Below are positions 20,342 through 31,501 of a stretch of DNA of 64,000 nt, piece after piece. The stretch is from NCBI GenBank assembly GCA_030035585.1, contig CM057466.1, positions 113,772,182 through 113,836,181 of the forward strand, given 5' to 3'. This DNA comes from Dugong dugon (taxonomy: Eukaryota; Chordata; Mammalia; Sirenia; Dugongidae). Below the pieces are notes generated by a model. It had not been told where the DNA came from. It made no database searches and worked only from the letters and a program-made list of their open reading frames with translations. Each line of letters opens with the position of its first letter. Position 1 is the stretch's first letter. The position numbers and the translations under genes were made by a program.

Positions 20342-21120
20342 TGTCATTAATTTTAGCAATTAAGGAATTAACACTACACTCCATCATCCATTACCATGTA
20401 TTGATTGCTTTTGAGTGTCTGTTCATCAGAATACGCTCCCTTCTGCAGATTCTCTGGGGGTTAGGGATATAAAATTTGGGGCATATAAATTTATCTTCAC
20501 AATAACATCACTTTCACGTTGTAGAATCACAAATTTGAAGGAAAGACTAGCAGAGTTTTCTGTAAAAAAAACTAGCAATCATCAAGAAGGAAAGGACACG
20601 TTCCTAATTGTGCTCAGCTGACAATGACTGATCTGTGTAATAAGGTGTTGTCTCATCCTGATAACAGTCTTCAGTGTGACTCAGGGCAATGGAAGGAGGA
20701 CACATAACCTTCTTCTGCTCTTCTCTCGTCCCTGTCCCATTCTCTGACACCATGGTTCAGACTGCCAGCCGGCTGCATTCTGAGTGGCATTATCCTCATC
20801 CTGTGCTCTTCTCTGATGAGGTCTTTTTTCATTGGTGTGGAGGCGATTGTTCCTCACAGAACAAAGTGACCCGTCAGTGTGGTACAGGCAGACTAAACGT
20901 TCGACTTAACAGAACGTTTAGCTTTGACTTAGACGATGATAGCTGAAATGCAGAGCCCTTTTGTACTGTCAGGGGGTGGATGGAGCACACTGAGTCTTTC
21001 TGCTAGGTGTAGACAAAACGCAGAAAAAGCATGGCCTTTATTCAAGATGAGCACCATTGGAAAGTGACCAGGGGTATTTTGCACTTATGCACTTAAAAAA
21101 AATCATGGTTGTTTTTCTCT
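20342..21120. other. No gene seen; unique sequence with a 10-bp hairpin
   Basis: About 780 bp with no repeat recognised. CTAAACGTTC (20893-20902) is followed after 9 bases by its exact reverse complement GAACGTTTAG (20912-20921). Confidence 0.5.
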
Positions 21121-21178
21121 GTCAACCAGTGTATATTTATCAAATATCTACTGAGCCCAGCATGATGCAAGCTGCTGC
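21121..21178 (-). mobile_element. L2/MIR 3'-end scrap
   Basis: TTTATCAAATATCTACTGAG then CCCAGCATGATGCAAGC resembles the reverse of the shared L2/MIR end (TTTATTGAGCACCTACTATG). Short and uncertain. Confidence 0.4.
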
Positions 21179-21242
21179 CTTTATTCTCCATTTTATAATT
21201 TCTAGGAAATTATACATATATTTCAATGACTTTAAACAATAT

Positions 21243-21432
21243 ACAATTCAGCTGCTAAATGAAAGGTTGAAGTTTCGAGTCTACCCAGAGGCACCTCGGA
21301 AGAAAAGTGTGGCGATCTACTTCCAAAACAACAGCATTGAAAACCCTATGGAGCATAGTTTTCCTCTGACACACACGGGATTATCGATAAGTCAGAATCA
21401 GCTTCACGGCAACTGGTTTGGTTTGCTTTTAG
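21243..21432 (+). mobile_element. AfroSINE, second subfamily, forward
   Basis: CAGCTGCTAAATGAAAGGTT, GAGTCTACCCAGAGGCACCT, GCGATCTACTTCC, GAAAACCCTATGGAGCATAG and TTCACGGCAACTGGTTTGGT show the subfamily with the GAGGCACCTC centre. The head upstream of the B box is missing. Confidence 0.9.
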
Positions 21433-24084
21433 AGTAGCTTAGTTCAAATTAGAAGATGCCAGTGTCTTTTTTGGGCACTTGAAATACTGACTTGAGAGCA
21501 TTTTGGCACTTCTGTTTAAAGGCATTTTATGCATTAGAGACTCGTGACCAAATTCTGATGGATTTGTGCCACCGTTTCCTTGCTCCTAGGATTTCAAAAG
21601 AAAGATTGCGTATTCGTGTCATTTCAGGGAATGCCATAATATAATCTTTGACAGCAGTTGCCTCTTGTAACACGAACCAGAGCTTTTCAAGTTTCCTTGA
21701 AATGAAGTTTTGAAAACTAAAGAGAAAAATCTAAATTGAGTTCTATAAATCCCCTCTATAGATTCATAAATGTCTGTTGGAGGAGGGATTGTTCAGTTTT
21801 GTGTGACTTTAGTGTTAATGAGTCCCTCAACTCTATGGAAGTCACTTGAGTTTATTATGATGTCTGATGAATTAGTATTCACTGGATTAGGGAGAGGGGA
21901 GGAAAAGCTGGCGGGGAAGAGGAAGAAAAGAAAGAGACATCCCTGAAAGATTGCCCTTCTTTGATTTGCTTCTGCCCTTCCAGCCCATTCATGGGCTCTA
22001 TGCTCATTAAGAATGTTTACCTGGACCCTCCTGCTATGAAGCTCTATTATAGAGCAGGTGCTTCACGTGTGTTTTCTCTTAGGGGCAATGGAGTATCCAA
22101 CATACCCTACAGTCCTTGGATCTGGTGTCTGGGGTTATGGTTATATCCTGGATCCAGCCTGCAAACAAAACTGCCTGTTTATTTTGTGGACTGTTCTCCA
22201 CACTTCCCATATTTTTGCTTCCTCCATAGGTCTAACCAGTGGCCAATCCTTCCCATGATAGCTTCTTTGAGGACTTCCATGATTTTATTTTGAAGATTTT
22301 AAAATCATTCCAAGAAATCCAGACTGCAGCCTAATTTTTGTTTTTATTTTCTTTTAAAAGCAAAACAAGACAAACATATCCGTTTTGTTTCTGCAGGCTG
22401 TTTGAGTGGGTTTCTTTGCAGAACAATCTGGAGAAGCCCGAGAAAATGTGGCTTCATGATGAATATATTTAGCTTCAATTATGAGAAATTGATCTGCAGC
22501 GTACATTACATTAATCTACATGATAGGAGTAATTTTACATTAGGCCAACTATGTCTATATTTCATCAAGAATGGTAAATTAATTGCCTAAGGAATAAGAA
22601 CCTATGTGTAGAGGCCTGGAGTCCAAAGGAAGATTTTAGGGTTCAGTAATCGTGACGGCACTGTTTATCATAAATGGATGCACAGTGGGACAAGCATTGC
22701 CTGCGATACACCTGTTTTGTACATTGAGTGTAGAGAACGTGGGCTTTTCTCTTGCATTACTTTTTGTCTGAGAAAGCCTCAACCGACAATCCTTGCAGTG
22801 TGTGTCTATTTCTTGATGTCTGCGAATATTCCAATGCACGTTTGTAGAAATTTTCCATTAGCCATCACAAGTGAATGGTGAGCAATCTAGTATCATATGA
22901 GACACAATCTTGATGTTTATAAAGCAAAAGAGAAACAATTCCAGAGTGGAACACTGTCTACTTTAATAACCTCTTAACCATCTGCAGAGACCGGCTTGTT
23001 TCACTTTATTGCCGTTTCTAGTTATTTCTTAGCTTTAAATGACTGGCAGATAGTCCACTTGCAGCTCCCCTAGCTGTCCACTTGATGTATGTCTTTTCTC
23101 AGAGTTTTAACTGGTTTTTATTTATGCTGATTCCACTGCACTCGGAAGTCTCTATTTTATTCAAAACTAGATATTAAAAAAAATAAAAAGCAGCAACACT
23201 GTGGAATATGAGCAGGTATAATGCTCTTTTCAGTCTTATCTGTCATTGTTTATAGCCTATGGTCGCACACAGATCACTGCTGTTTTTATAATGATAATCA
23301 GCGGACTTTCACAGGTTAACAGTCACACACCTCTTAGTATTTTAGAATGTTATGCTTTCCACACATGTGGAGTCCCGTTTTTATTTACCTCCTTGTCTTC
23401 ATCATAAGCACCCGTTTTTATTGTTCAGTCTTGTGTAGATTTTTTGTAGAATTTCATTTTCTGGAGAACTGCACAAGTGCTTTTTCAAAATGTAGACCTG
23501 GATTGTTTCTGTCAGTTTTTAGAAAGCTAATGTGGAAAAAGACGGCTTCCAGACTCATCTTTAGGAGGCTGCGTTGGGAGGATTTCAGATCGGGGAATTT
23601 GCCCAACAATGTTGTGGGGCGGGGGGGGGTACCATGTGTATAAAAACAAAGATCTCTTCTTTCACATGATGTACAATCTAACTCCGGTATTCTCCAGGAA
23701 GGTGTCACTTGATGTTTTATATTTTTATTTGCTTTTTTGCCCCCTCAGGATAAAGCAACAAAGGCAATCAATATCTAAAATATAGGCTTTAAAAATGTCA
23801 AGCACAGCCAGGGAGATTATTTTCATGTTTCAACTCCATTACATCTATGGAAGTTTAACTTGAATAAATTTTAGATTTATTAGGTGAACTATCTTTTTTT
23901 TTTGAAGGTAAGATATTCTTTTATATTTTCAGGTAAATATATACAATTTTATTTATTTTGCTGTTGTATGAATTATCTTTTAAAGATAATGATTTAGTTT
24001 GAAGGAAAGTGTCAGTATTTTTCTCTTTATTTTCTCAAATTGCTGAGGTTAAGTTAATGGTAATAATTAAAAAAAAATTGTTAG
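21433..24084. other. No gene seen; longest repeat-poor stretch of first half
   Basis: About 2.65 kb in which I recognise no interspersed repeat. A run of nine G's lies near 23621. Short frames (for example 22058-22258, 23347-23643) carry no recognised domain and no convincing splice context. It could be unique intergenic or intronic DNA or hold repeats too old for me to see. Confidence 0.5.
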
Positions 24085-24265
24085 CTTTATGAAACATACA
24101 CTGTTTACCAGGTAATTTACCTTCAACATCCTTCAAGGTAAAGCAATTGTTCTCATTTAGGGATGATAAACTGAGGCTCAGGAGGGACTTGGCTGCTACC
24201 CAGTCTCTAAATGACACATCCACAATCAAGTCCGAGTCCATCCAGTGACAAAGACTGTACTTTTT
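24085..24265 (-). mobile_element. MIR fragment, reverse
   Basis: GGATGATAAACTGAGGCTCA, GGAGGGACTTGGCTGCTACC, CAATCAAGTCCGAGTCCATC follow the reverse MIR core and head. Confidence 0.75.
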
Positions 24266-24361
24266 GCATAACTCGGAGGTTTCCGTTTCGTGAACTTCCA
24301 TGGGTAGGCAGACGTTTCTGGGACGAATACTAGTACGTGAGAAATCCTATAATTGGACAAT

Positions 24362-24561
24362 TGTTGTTTTTGGGTGCTGTTGAGTGGATTCCAACTCACA
24401 GCGACCCTACATGACAGAGCAGAACTACCATAGAGTTTCCTAGACTGTAAGCTTTAAGGGAGCAGATTGCCAGGGCTTTTCTACCATGGAGCCACTGGTG
24501 GGTTGGAACCCTGACCTTTCGGTTAGCAGCTGAGCACTTAACTGTAGCACCACCAGGGCTC
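24362..24561 (-). mobile_element. AfroSINE, full length, reverse
   Basis: GTTGAGTGGATTCCAACTCA, GCAGATTGCCAGGGCTTTTC, GTTAGCAGCTGAGCACTTAA, ending CACCACCAGGGCTCC. Small deletions affect the CTGCCCCATAG segment. Confidence 0.94.
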
Positions 24562-25243
24562 CTTCATGGACTGTTAAGGCTGTTGCAATGGCTGCTTTTA
24601 TTCTGTGAAAGATGAGGCCAGATGATTCAGTGACTCATCTTATTACTATTACTTTGTGACAAAATACCTGGCTTTTCAACCAACAAGCAGTTGCCCACTG
24701 GTCTCACTTTAACCCATGATCAGAAATCCCAAATGTGTGTTCAGTAATGCCTGCAAATCCCACTGTATTCCCTCACTCTCCCACTTTGTCTCTTTAACCA
24801 TTAACGCCTCCACTTCTCTGCCCATTGGCAGATGATCTTGCTTCATTATGCATTGAGAAATGGGTTAGAAATGGGTTTCGGTGAATGCATAATGCCATGT
24901 GTTCACCATTACAGTATCATTCCAAATAGTTTAACTGCCCTTAAATGCCCTGTGCTCCACATATTCATAACTGATTTTTTTTCATAACTGAGTTTTTATA
25001 TCCATCCTAACAAGTTTTTCTCCCTATTTGTCTATCATATAAGTAAATAATTTTAATTCTTATTTACTTTGCATTTACCTGATTACTCATGAGGTTCCCC
25101 TAATTCTGGATTCCTCCTAGATTCCCGGCACCATAGCAGATGCTGTGAACAGCTGAAGGTCCACTGCTTCCCAAGGGCCTCCCTGAGAAGCCGTGGGGAT
25201 AGCAGTGATGATAATAGGAAGAGCAATGATAGTTGTTACTATG
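24562..25243. other. No gene seen; unassigned sequence
   Basis: About 680 bp without a named repeat. 24670-24900 could be very old LINE sequence but I cannot support that. Confidence 0.4.
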
Positions 25244-25253
25244 AAGCACTGCA

Positions 25254-25464
25254 GGAGCCCTGTGGAGCAAATGGTTAAGCGCTCAGTGGCTAACCAGAGA
25301 GGTTGCTGGTTTGAACCCACCCAGAGGTTCTGCATGTGAAAAGGCCTGATAATTGGCTTGCGTGAAGATTATAGCATAGGAACCCCTATGGGGCAGTTCT
25401 TTTCTATCACATGGAGCCAATATGAGTTGAAATCAACCCAACCGCACCTAACAACAACAACAAC
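25254..25464 (+). mobile_element. AfroSINE with (AAC)n tail, forward
   Basis: It is flanked by AAGCACTGCA at 25244-25253 and 25465-25474, a perfect 10-bp duplication. The head GGAGCAAATGGTTAAGCG, B box GGTTTGAACCC and ending CACCTAACAACAACAACAAC show the RTE-type (AAC)n tail, not the TTTGG tail of other copies. Confidence 0.96.
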
Positions 25465-25539
25465 AAGCACTGCACCAAAGAATCCTCATTGTAGTCTCAT
25501 GCTTGCAGTGTGACGGATCACTTTTGTGTGGCCTTTCTC

Positions 25540-26110
25540 GCCATGGTCTTGTAACTCCCAGCTGGGTGATTGGGCAGGACTGTGCAGGTAGGGTAACTGT
25601 AGCCCACCAAAGGGACTGGTCGGTTTTGCCATCCACTTGGGCTTGAGATGAGCGACCCTGGAGGCAGGAAAGAGATGATCTCACCACCACCGAGGAAGAA
25701 CAGCCAGGAGCAGAGAGCATGTCCTTTGGATCTGGGATCCCTGAGCTGAGAAGGAAGACAGAGAGAGAGAGCTGTAATACTGAAGACAGCACAAAGTGGC
25801 AGCAGAGAGCTGGCATCAGAGACCCAGCAGCAGGAGACAACATGGTGGGCTTCCTGGCCGAAGGAGAGAGAAAGCTGAGTACCTTTGAGAAGAGGCTGAA
25901 GGCCAGGGAAAGGCATGCCTGCAAGTATGGCTGGGAAGCTGTACTGATCGAAGAACTGTATCCTGAGTGTTCCTCAGCCTGAATTGTAACTGTTACTTCC
26001 CTAATAAGCCCTATAATCATGAGTATTGACTGTGAGTTCTGTGTGGCCATTGCAATGAATTCTCGAACCCAGCAAAGAATTAGAGAGTGCCATGGGAGGG
26101 ACGGCTGGTG
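25540..26110 (+). repeat. Unclassified LTR-like or old interspersed repeat
   Basis: A GC-rich block, with TTACTTCCCTAATAAGCCCT then TGAGTTCTGTGTGGCCATTG and CGAACCCAGCAAAGAATTAG near the end, recalls the 3' part of a retroviral-type LTR with an AATAAG-like signal. I cannot name a family and see no paired LTR. Frames on both strands (for example 25448-26050 minus) look like chance in GC-rich sequence. Confidence 0.4.
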
Positions 26111-26286
26111 TCAGAATTGATAAAGATGGCGGAGAGAGGAGGCATGTCTGACCTCTACCTCATAGGAATCAGCCTTGGGCTGTTGGTCTTAATTCTCCTT
26201 CTCCATCGTGAAGTGAGAGGTCAGATACCTCCCCCATGCTTTGTTTTACGTATCTGCACAACTTAGTGCCTGCCAACCTCCACGTT

Positions 26287-26350
26287 GTTGTGTGCCATCA
26301 AGTTGAGTCCAACTCATAACGACCCCATGTAACAGAGTAGAACTGCCCGC
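26287..26350 (-). mobile_element. AfroSINE 3' half, reverse
   Basis: TTGTTGTGTGCCATCAAGTT, ATAACGACCCCATGTAACAG, AGTAGAACTGCCC, then loss of homology. The copy is truncated at its 5' side. Confidence 0.82.
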
Positions 26351-26399
26351 CTCCACAGCCTCACCTGTACCCGTCTCACCCATACACACTGGAGTCACA

Positions 26400-26820
26400 C
26401 AGGCCTTCCCCCCTCAAGCATGCCTAGCTTGCTCCTAAGCTCTTTGCTATTTTTGTTCTTTCTCTTGGAATGTTCTGCCATCGGACATTCGCATAGCTAC
26501 CTCCTTCATATTTTTCAGATTTCTGTTTAATTATCATCTCCACAAAGAAAACTTGCTTCATGGCCTAATCTAGAGCAATGCCTACCTCCCCCAACCCAGC
26601 CATGGCCCATCACCCCATTTTATTGTCTTCACAGCACTTGTTCTGACCTGAAATTATTTTGCCCACTTCTTTGTGTTCTGCTAGTCTGTTTCTCCCATGA
26701 CAGTGGCAGTGGGGGCCTTGCATTTTTTCACTCCTATATGTCAGCACCTGGAACTGTGCCTCGCACCTGGTCAGTGTTCAATAAAATATCTATCAGATCA
26801 ACAAATAAAGGAACGAATGA
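26400..26820 (+). mobile_element. L2 LINE 3' end
   Basis: TCTCTTGGAATGTTCTGCCA, TTTAATTATCATCTCCACAA, CACAGCACTTGTTCTGACCT, GTCTGTTTCTCCCATGACAG and GTCAGTGTTCAATAAAATAT track the L2 3' end in order, ending in GAATGAATG-like repeats. Confidence 0.85.
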
Positions 26821-26867
26821 ATGTTATCATTCAATCCTTCCTCATGTTACCTGCAGAACCTCCGGGC

Positions 26868-26965
26868 AGGTTCTAATTGCCAACCTTTTGGTAAACAGCT
26901 GAGCACTTAACCATTTGTTCCACCAGGGCTCCTGCAGTGCCTGGCCCCTGGTAAATACTCAGAAT
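26868..26965 (-). mobile_element. AfroSINE head fragment beside an L2 tail
   Basis: CCAACCTTTTGGTAAACAGC to TGTTCCACCAGGGCTCC is the reverse SINE head (B and A box region). TGCAGTGCCTGGCCCCTGGT then AAATACTCAG after it resembles an L2 end, so the SINE may sit in a second L2 piece. Confidence 0.75.
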
Positions 26966-27937
26966 GTTATTCAGTTACCCAGGGAGGAAACTCTGGAATA
27001 ACCTTGAACTCATGTTGTTGTTATTTTTGCTAAGCTTTATTACTGTGATTTTCCTCTTGTAAATTCTCTTGCCTCTCGCATTTTCTATTGCAGTGTCCCT
27101 CGTGTAATTTGGCATCACTTTATGTTGGGACTATTTTAATATCATACTAAGTGCCTTGACTTCTTCCATTTCTCTCTCTACTAATTCTTGCTATAAACCA
27201 CTACAGAATCAGATAGAAAAAGAGGTCATTTAAAAAGCAAAACTAGTAGCTGTTTCTGTCTTTTTTGAATGAATTGATATACAGTTCTTGTCCCCTCACA
27301 GCAGCTCATTGGGGAAGGGGAAGGAGAACAAGGGGAAAATAAGGACATTTTCCAGCATCTGATGGTGCTTGCTTCTGTTAAATGGCATTGGCTGGCACTC
27401 AGGCCTCTGAGTTTGGCAGGGCTCGGTGATTAGAAGCTGAATATTCAGAGGGGAGTCCATAGTCCTGTAGGAGCTGGAAAATTGGAAGTCCTTTAATCTT
27501 AAAGTGAGGATAATTAAATTTATTGAGAAAGCCTAGAGGAGAAGGGCATGGGGCAGACGGAGCGGCACGGTGATGTGAGATCCCTCAGCTCCTACAAACG
27601 TTCAATAACGTCTGCTGTACCACGAATGCCTCGTATGACAGAAGTTTTGGGGGAAGCATGGAAAAGAGATCGATATTCACATCTGCAGTGAAGTTGTGCC
27701 AGACAAGGAAAGAAGATGTTAAACAAAGAGATGTGTGTGTCAGCTCAGAGCTGGTGAGGAACCAGGTCAGCCATCCACTGCCACCTCTTAAAGAATGGAG
27801 ATTTGGGAAGGATGGGGATTTTTAAAGGACAGTAACAGCATTTGAGCCAATCTCCATTTGAAACTCAAAAGATGGAGTATCTGGGTTGACCTGTGGGATG
27901 CATTTTGAAGAGACACCTTGCATCTATAAATCTTCTT
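26966..27937. other. No gene seen; unassigned sequence
   Basis: Nearly 1 kb with no named repeat. The 27290-27790 part is purine-rich. Confidence 0.45.
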
Positions 27938-28553
27938 CTTGTTGTGTATCGTTGAGTTGATTCCTACTCATAGCAACCCCATGTATGCAGAGTAGAACTG
28001 CCTTATAGGGTTTCTTAGGCTCTAATCTTTATGGGACAATGAATAAAGAAGACTGAAGAAGAATTGATGCCTTTGAATTGTGGTGTTGGCAAGAATATTG
28101 AATATACCATGATCTGCCAGAAGAATGAACAAATCTGTCTTGGAAGAAGTTTCAGCCAGAATGCTCCTTAGAAGCAAGGATGATGAGACTTCATCTCTCT
28201 TACTTTGGACATGTTATCAAGAGGGACTAGACCCTGGAGAAGGACATCATGCTTGGTAAAATAGAGGGCCAGTGAAAAAGAGGAAGACCCTCAACAAGAT
28301 GGATTAACACAGTGGTTGTAACAACGGGCTCAAACGTAGCAATCACTGTGAGGATGGTGCAGGACCGGGCAGTGATAGGTTCTGTTGTACACAGGGTCAC
28401 TATGAGTTGGTACCAACATGATGGCGCATACCACAACAATCTTTATGGGAGTAGATTGCCAGGTCTTTCTCCCACAGAGTGACTGGTGGGTTGAAACTGA
28501 TGACCTTTCAGTTAGCAGATGACTGCTTAACCATTGCACCACTAGGGCTGCTT
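27938..28553 (-). mobile_element. AfroSINE (-) split by an RTE insertion
   Basis: Tail and body at 27938-28036 (TTGAGTTGATTCCTACTCAT, TTATAGGGTTTCTTAGGCTC) and head at 28451-28553 (GATTGCCAGGTCTTTCTCCC, CCATTGCACCACTAGGGC). Joining at the duplicated AATCTTTATGGGA gives a standard full-length SINE. Confidence 0.95.
28037..28437 (+). mobile_element. RTE LINE, 5'-truncated, inserted in a SINE
   Basis: 401 bp from CAATGAATAAAGAAGACTGA (C-terminal ORF, 'MNKED' motif) to a CCACAAC tail. It is flanked by a perfect 13-bp duplication AATCTTTATGGGA (28024-28036 and 28438-28450). The endonuclease cut was on the SINE's own sequence. The ORF part carries stops. Confidence 0.96.
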
Positions 28554-28574
28554 ATGAATCTTCTACTAGGTAAG

Positions 28575-28690
28575 ATTTAGTGGCTCCCCTTTGCTTATAG
28601 GTAAGCTACAAGCTTGTTAGCCTAATGTTCATGAACCTCCACATTCTGGCTCTTACATATCTTTGCAAACTGACCTCCGAGTTCTACCCT
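28575..28690 (+). mobile_element. Probable L2 fragment
   Basis: TATAGGTAAGCTACAAGCTT, CATGAACCTCCACATTCTGG and CCTGCATGACCCATC are only loosely similar to the L2 coding-end region. Weak. Confidence 0.35.
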
Positions 28691-29091
28691 GCATGACCCA
28701 TCTTCTCTAAACAAGTGGGTCAGGGCCAAGATCAGTGTATGTTTCTGTTCCGGATTTGGATCGCCTTTGGATGATGGTAAGTCTCAGGGACACACCAAGG
28801 AGAAGATGGTGAGAGATACTCAGTATGTTTAACTTAGAATGCAGATGACTCTAATGGACATTACACATTTCTTTAAATATTTGAAGGGTGCCAAGTGGGA
28901 GCAAGGTTGTCAAAGTCTTTATAGCCGCCAAGGGTAACAGATATCTGGGTGAAGTGTACAAGGGGGTAAATTACGAATAAATATAGGAAGACGATTCCAA
29001 CAAGAAAAACTTCCCAGTGTTGGAATAAGTGGATTGGAAGTGTATTGCAGGTGTTCAAACACATAGGTGACTCTAGCCAGGGGTAGTGTAT
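28691..29091. other. No gene seen; unassigned sequence
   Basis: No repeat or gene recognised. Confidence 0.4.
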
Positions 29092-29102
29092 TCAAGCATA
29101 GG

Positions 29103-29300
29103 CCAGTTGCTGTTGAGTTGACTCCAACTCATGGTGACCCATGTGTGTCAGAGTAGAACTGTGCTCCATAGGGTTTTCACTGGCTGATTTTTTCAGGAGT
29201 AGATTGGCAGGCCTTTCTTCCGAGATGTCTCTGGGTGGACATTAACCGCCAAACTTTCGGTTAACAGTGAGTGTGTTAACTGTTTGTACCATCCAGGGAC
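29103..29300 (-). mobile_element. AfroSINE, second subfamily, reverse
   Basis: It is flanked by TCAAGCATAGG at 29092-29102 and 29301-29311, a perfect 11-bp duplication. CAGTTGCTGTTGAGTTGACT, GTGTGTCAGAGTAGAACTGT, GGCTGATTTTTTCAGGAGTA, head TTTGTACCATCCAGGGA. Confidence 0.96.
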
Positions 29301-29574
29301 TCAAGCATAGGTAGTTGTACTAAATCTCCTTTAAAGGTCCTTTCAAACTCTAACAATATGTGAGTAGAGTCGTTTTACCATACCTGTTTTGATAGTAGAA
29401 ATACTTCCTTGTAAGCTCTTTTTAGCCACCTAATTTTACTTGAAGATTTTCTTGTCGTTATTTTATTTTTTCCTTCTCTAAGCCTCCAAGGATCATCTTG
29501 TTTATGTCATCAAGTCCCACATGACGATGAGTGGGATGAGCTTTGTTTTCAGTTTTCTCTTTATGCTTATGTCT

Positions 29575-29660
29575 GGTGTTCTCAATTAGACTGCAAGGTC
29601 TATGATGACAGGGGCCATATTGTATTCTCTGCATCTGTGAGCCTAGTGGAGTCCCCATTT
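29575..29660 (+). mobile_element. L2 3'-end fragment
   Basis: AATTAGACTGCAAGGTCTAT, GACAGGGGCCATATTGTATT and GCATCTGTGAGCCTAGTGGA follow the L2 'TAGAATGTAAGCTC...AGGGCAGGGAC' segment. Confidence 0.65.
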
Positions 29661-29683
29661 CCAGGCACCTAGGAACTACACTC

Positions 29684-29952
29684 ATAGCAAGGATGGCAAG
29701 ACTTCTTTTTACATACTTTGGACATGTTATCAGGAGGGACCAGTCCCCAGAGAAGTACATCATGCTTGGTAAAGTAGAGGGTCAGTGAAAAAGAGGAAGA
29801 CCCTCAACGAGATGGATTGACACAGTGGTTGTAACAACGGGCTCAAACATAGCAACGATTGTGAGGATGGCACAGGCCCTGGCAGTGTTTTGTTCTATTG
29901 TACATAGGGTTGCTATGAGTCAGAACTGACTTGACAGCACCTAACAACAACA
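29684..29952 (+). mobile_element. RTE LINE 3' segment, well preserved
   Basis: AGCAAGGATGGCAAGACTTC, GTTATCAGGAGGGACCAGTC, CATGCTTGGTAAAGTAGAGG, GATGGATTGACACAGTGGTT and CAGCACCTAACAACAACAG, 269 bp. One of the least diverged RTE ends here. Confidence 0.95.
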
Positions 29953-30477
29953 GGACCTAAACATTTCATTCCAAATTTGTTTCCTTCAAGGTTGCTAATT
30001 CCAGGTGCTTCTGTAGACAACCTTCTTTGATTCACGGAAGAGAGTGGTCTAATGAAATAATTCACCCAATACGTTAATGTTGGAAAATTTCGCCAGTTTT
30101 TCATTTTAAATAACACTCTAGGGGAAGATAATGCTTTAATAATAATAATAAAATTGTTGCCAAATGGTAGACTCCCAGATACTGGAGCGGGAGAGGAGAG
30201 AAGATGGGGACACTGGTAGACCTTCACAGATTTTTCTAGAATCTCACCATGGCTGTATTTAAACACTTTTCTACCTGATTGCTGTGTTGTGTCAACATTT
30301 TATAGCATGGACTAGTCTTCTATGTTTCCTATAGTTCACAATCACTGTGACTGGATTAGAGAAAGATTCTCATTCTCTAAGAATATTGAACATCGGTTCC
30401 TCTGAGCAATGTTTCCTGAGAGGCGTTCTGATGGTAAGTTTGAAGTTCTTTCAAGCACTATGATTTTATTACATTTA
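29953..30477. other. No gene seen; includes a short (AAT)n
   Basis: Unique sequence with TAATAATAATAATAAAATTG at 30138-30157. Confidence 0.45.
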
Positions 30478-30690
30478 ACCCAGCTGCTTTCCAGTCAGCT
30501 CTGACTCATGGTAAGCTCTGACTCATGGCAACCACGTGTGTCAGAGTAGAATTGTGCTCCACAGGGTTTCCAATGACTGATTTTTCAGAATAGATCACTA
30601 GGCCTTTCTAGTGAGACACCTGTGGGTAAACTTGAACCTCCAAACTTTCAGTTAACAGTTGAGGATGTTCACTGCACACCCAGGGACTCC
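30478..30690 (-). mobile_element. AfroSINE, reverse, with internal 15-bp duplication
   Basis: AGCTCTGACTCATGG appears twice in tandem (30498-30512 and 30514-30528) within the RTE-like 3' part, then CACGTGTGTCAGAGTAGAAT and TGACTGATTTTTCAG, head CACACCCAGGGACTCC. Confidence 0.92.
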
Positions 30691-31290
30691 TTTAGTAGAT
30701 ATAGAAGCCCTATAACAGTGGGTCTCAGAATATCTCTAAACTATAGGTAAGCAATATCAAATTGCTAGAACGTCTCTATAGAAAAATACTTTAAATATAT
30801 CAAATTATTTAAAAGTATTTTTCTAAAGGATTTATACTTAATATATTTTAAGTGTATTAAGAAAAATAAAAGACAAGCAAAAACAAACCTTTTTCTAAAT
30901 CCTTGTTCAACTTTTTCCCTTAAAAACTTTTATTATTTCTTATTAAAGCATTTTGGCATGCTTGACACGAAAATTGAATTAAACTATAGAAAAGTTATTG
31001 AAACTGAATTGGCAACAGCATTTATTTACCATAATTTAATCTGTGGTGGATGGAAAAGGTCAAAATATTATGCATTTATTTATATTTCATTTCTGCAAAA
31101 CATATTGGTTAAAATTTAGGCTATGTTTGCATGTATTTCACAATAGATTAATTCGACATTTTGAGCGCAAGGTAAACATAGTTGAAAGATTTTTTTCCCC
31201 ATATAAAATCATGTTGCAAATATGCTGACCTTCTGTGGGGCTGCATTGCATGACTGCTTAATGGTTAGACTTCAAAAATAACTGATCACC
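30691..31290. other. No gene seen; AT-rich sequence
   Basis: Strongly AT-rich (30760-31000), no recognised repeat or gene. Confidence 0.45.
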
Positions 31291-31291
31291 A

Positions 31292-31501
31292 TGTTGCTGT
31301 TGTTATTAGGTGCTGTTGAATCGATCCCAACTCATGGAAATCCCATGTGACAGAGTAGAACAGCTCCATAGGGTTTTCTAGGCTATAATCTTTATGGGAA
31401 CAGATTGATAGGTCTTTTCCCCACGGAGCCACTGGCTGCGTTTGAACTACCAACCTTTTGGTTAGCAACCAAATGCATAACCATTGAGACACCAGGTCTC
31501 T
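31292..31501 (-). mobile_element. AfroSINE, full length, reverse
   Basis: TGTTGCTGTTGTTATTAGGT tail, TCCCAACTCATGGAAATCCC, ATCTTTATGGGAACAGATTG, head AACCATTGAGACACCAGGTC. Confidence 0.94.

Noticed and set aside
20689-20946. 85-codon frame with LFSDEVFFHW, reminiscent of DDE transposases
   Set aside because: One short motif only. No flanking transposase blocks, no terminal repeats, and a hairpin rather than coding pattern near its end.
22058-22258. Possible exon after a TTTTCTCTTAG-like acceptor
   Set aside because: Protein is not recognisable, no donor or neighbouring exon is evident, and overlapping frames are equally open.
25448-26050. 200-codon minus-strand frame, the longest besides retroelement ORFs
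   Set aside because: It overlaps other long frames on both strands in GC-rich repeat-like DNA, has low-complexity Ser/Leu content and no domain. Best read as chance.
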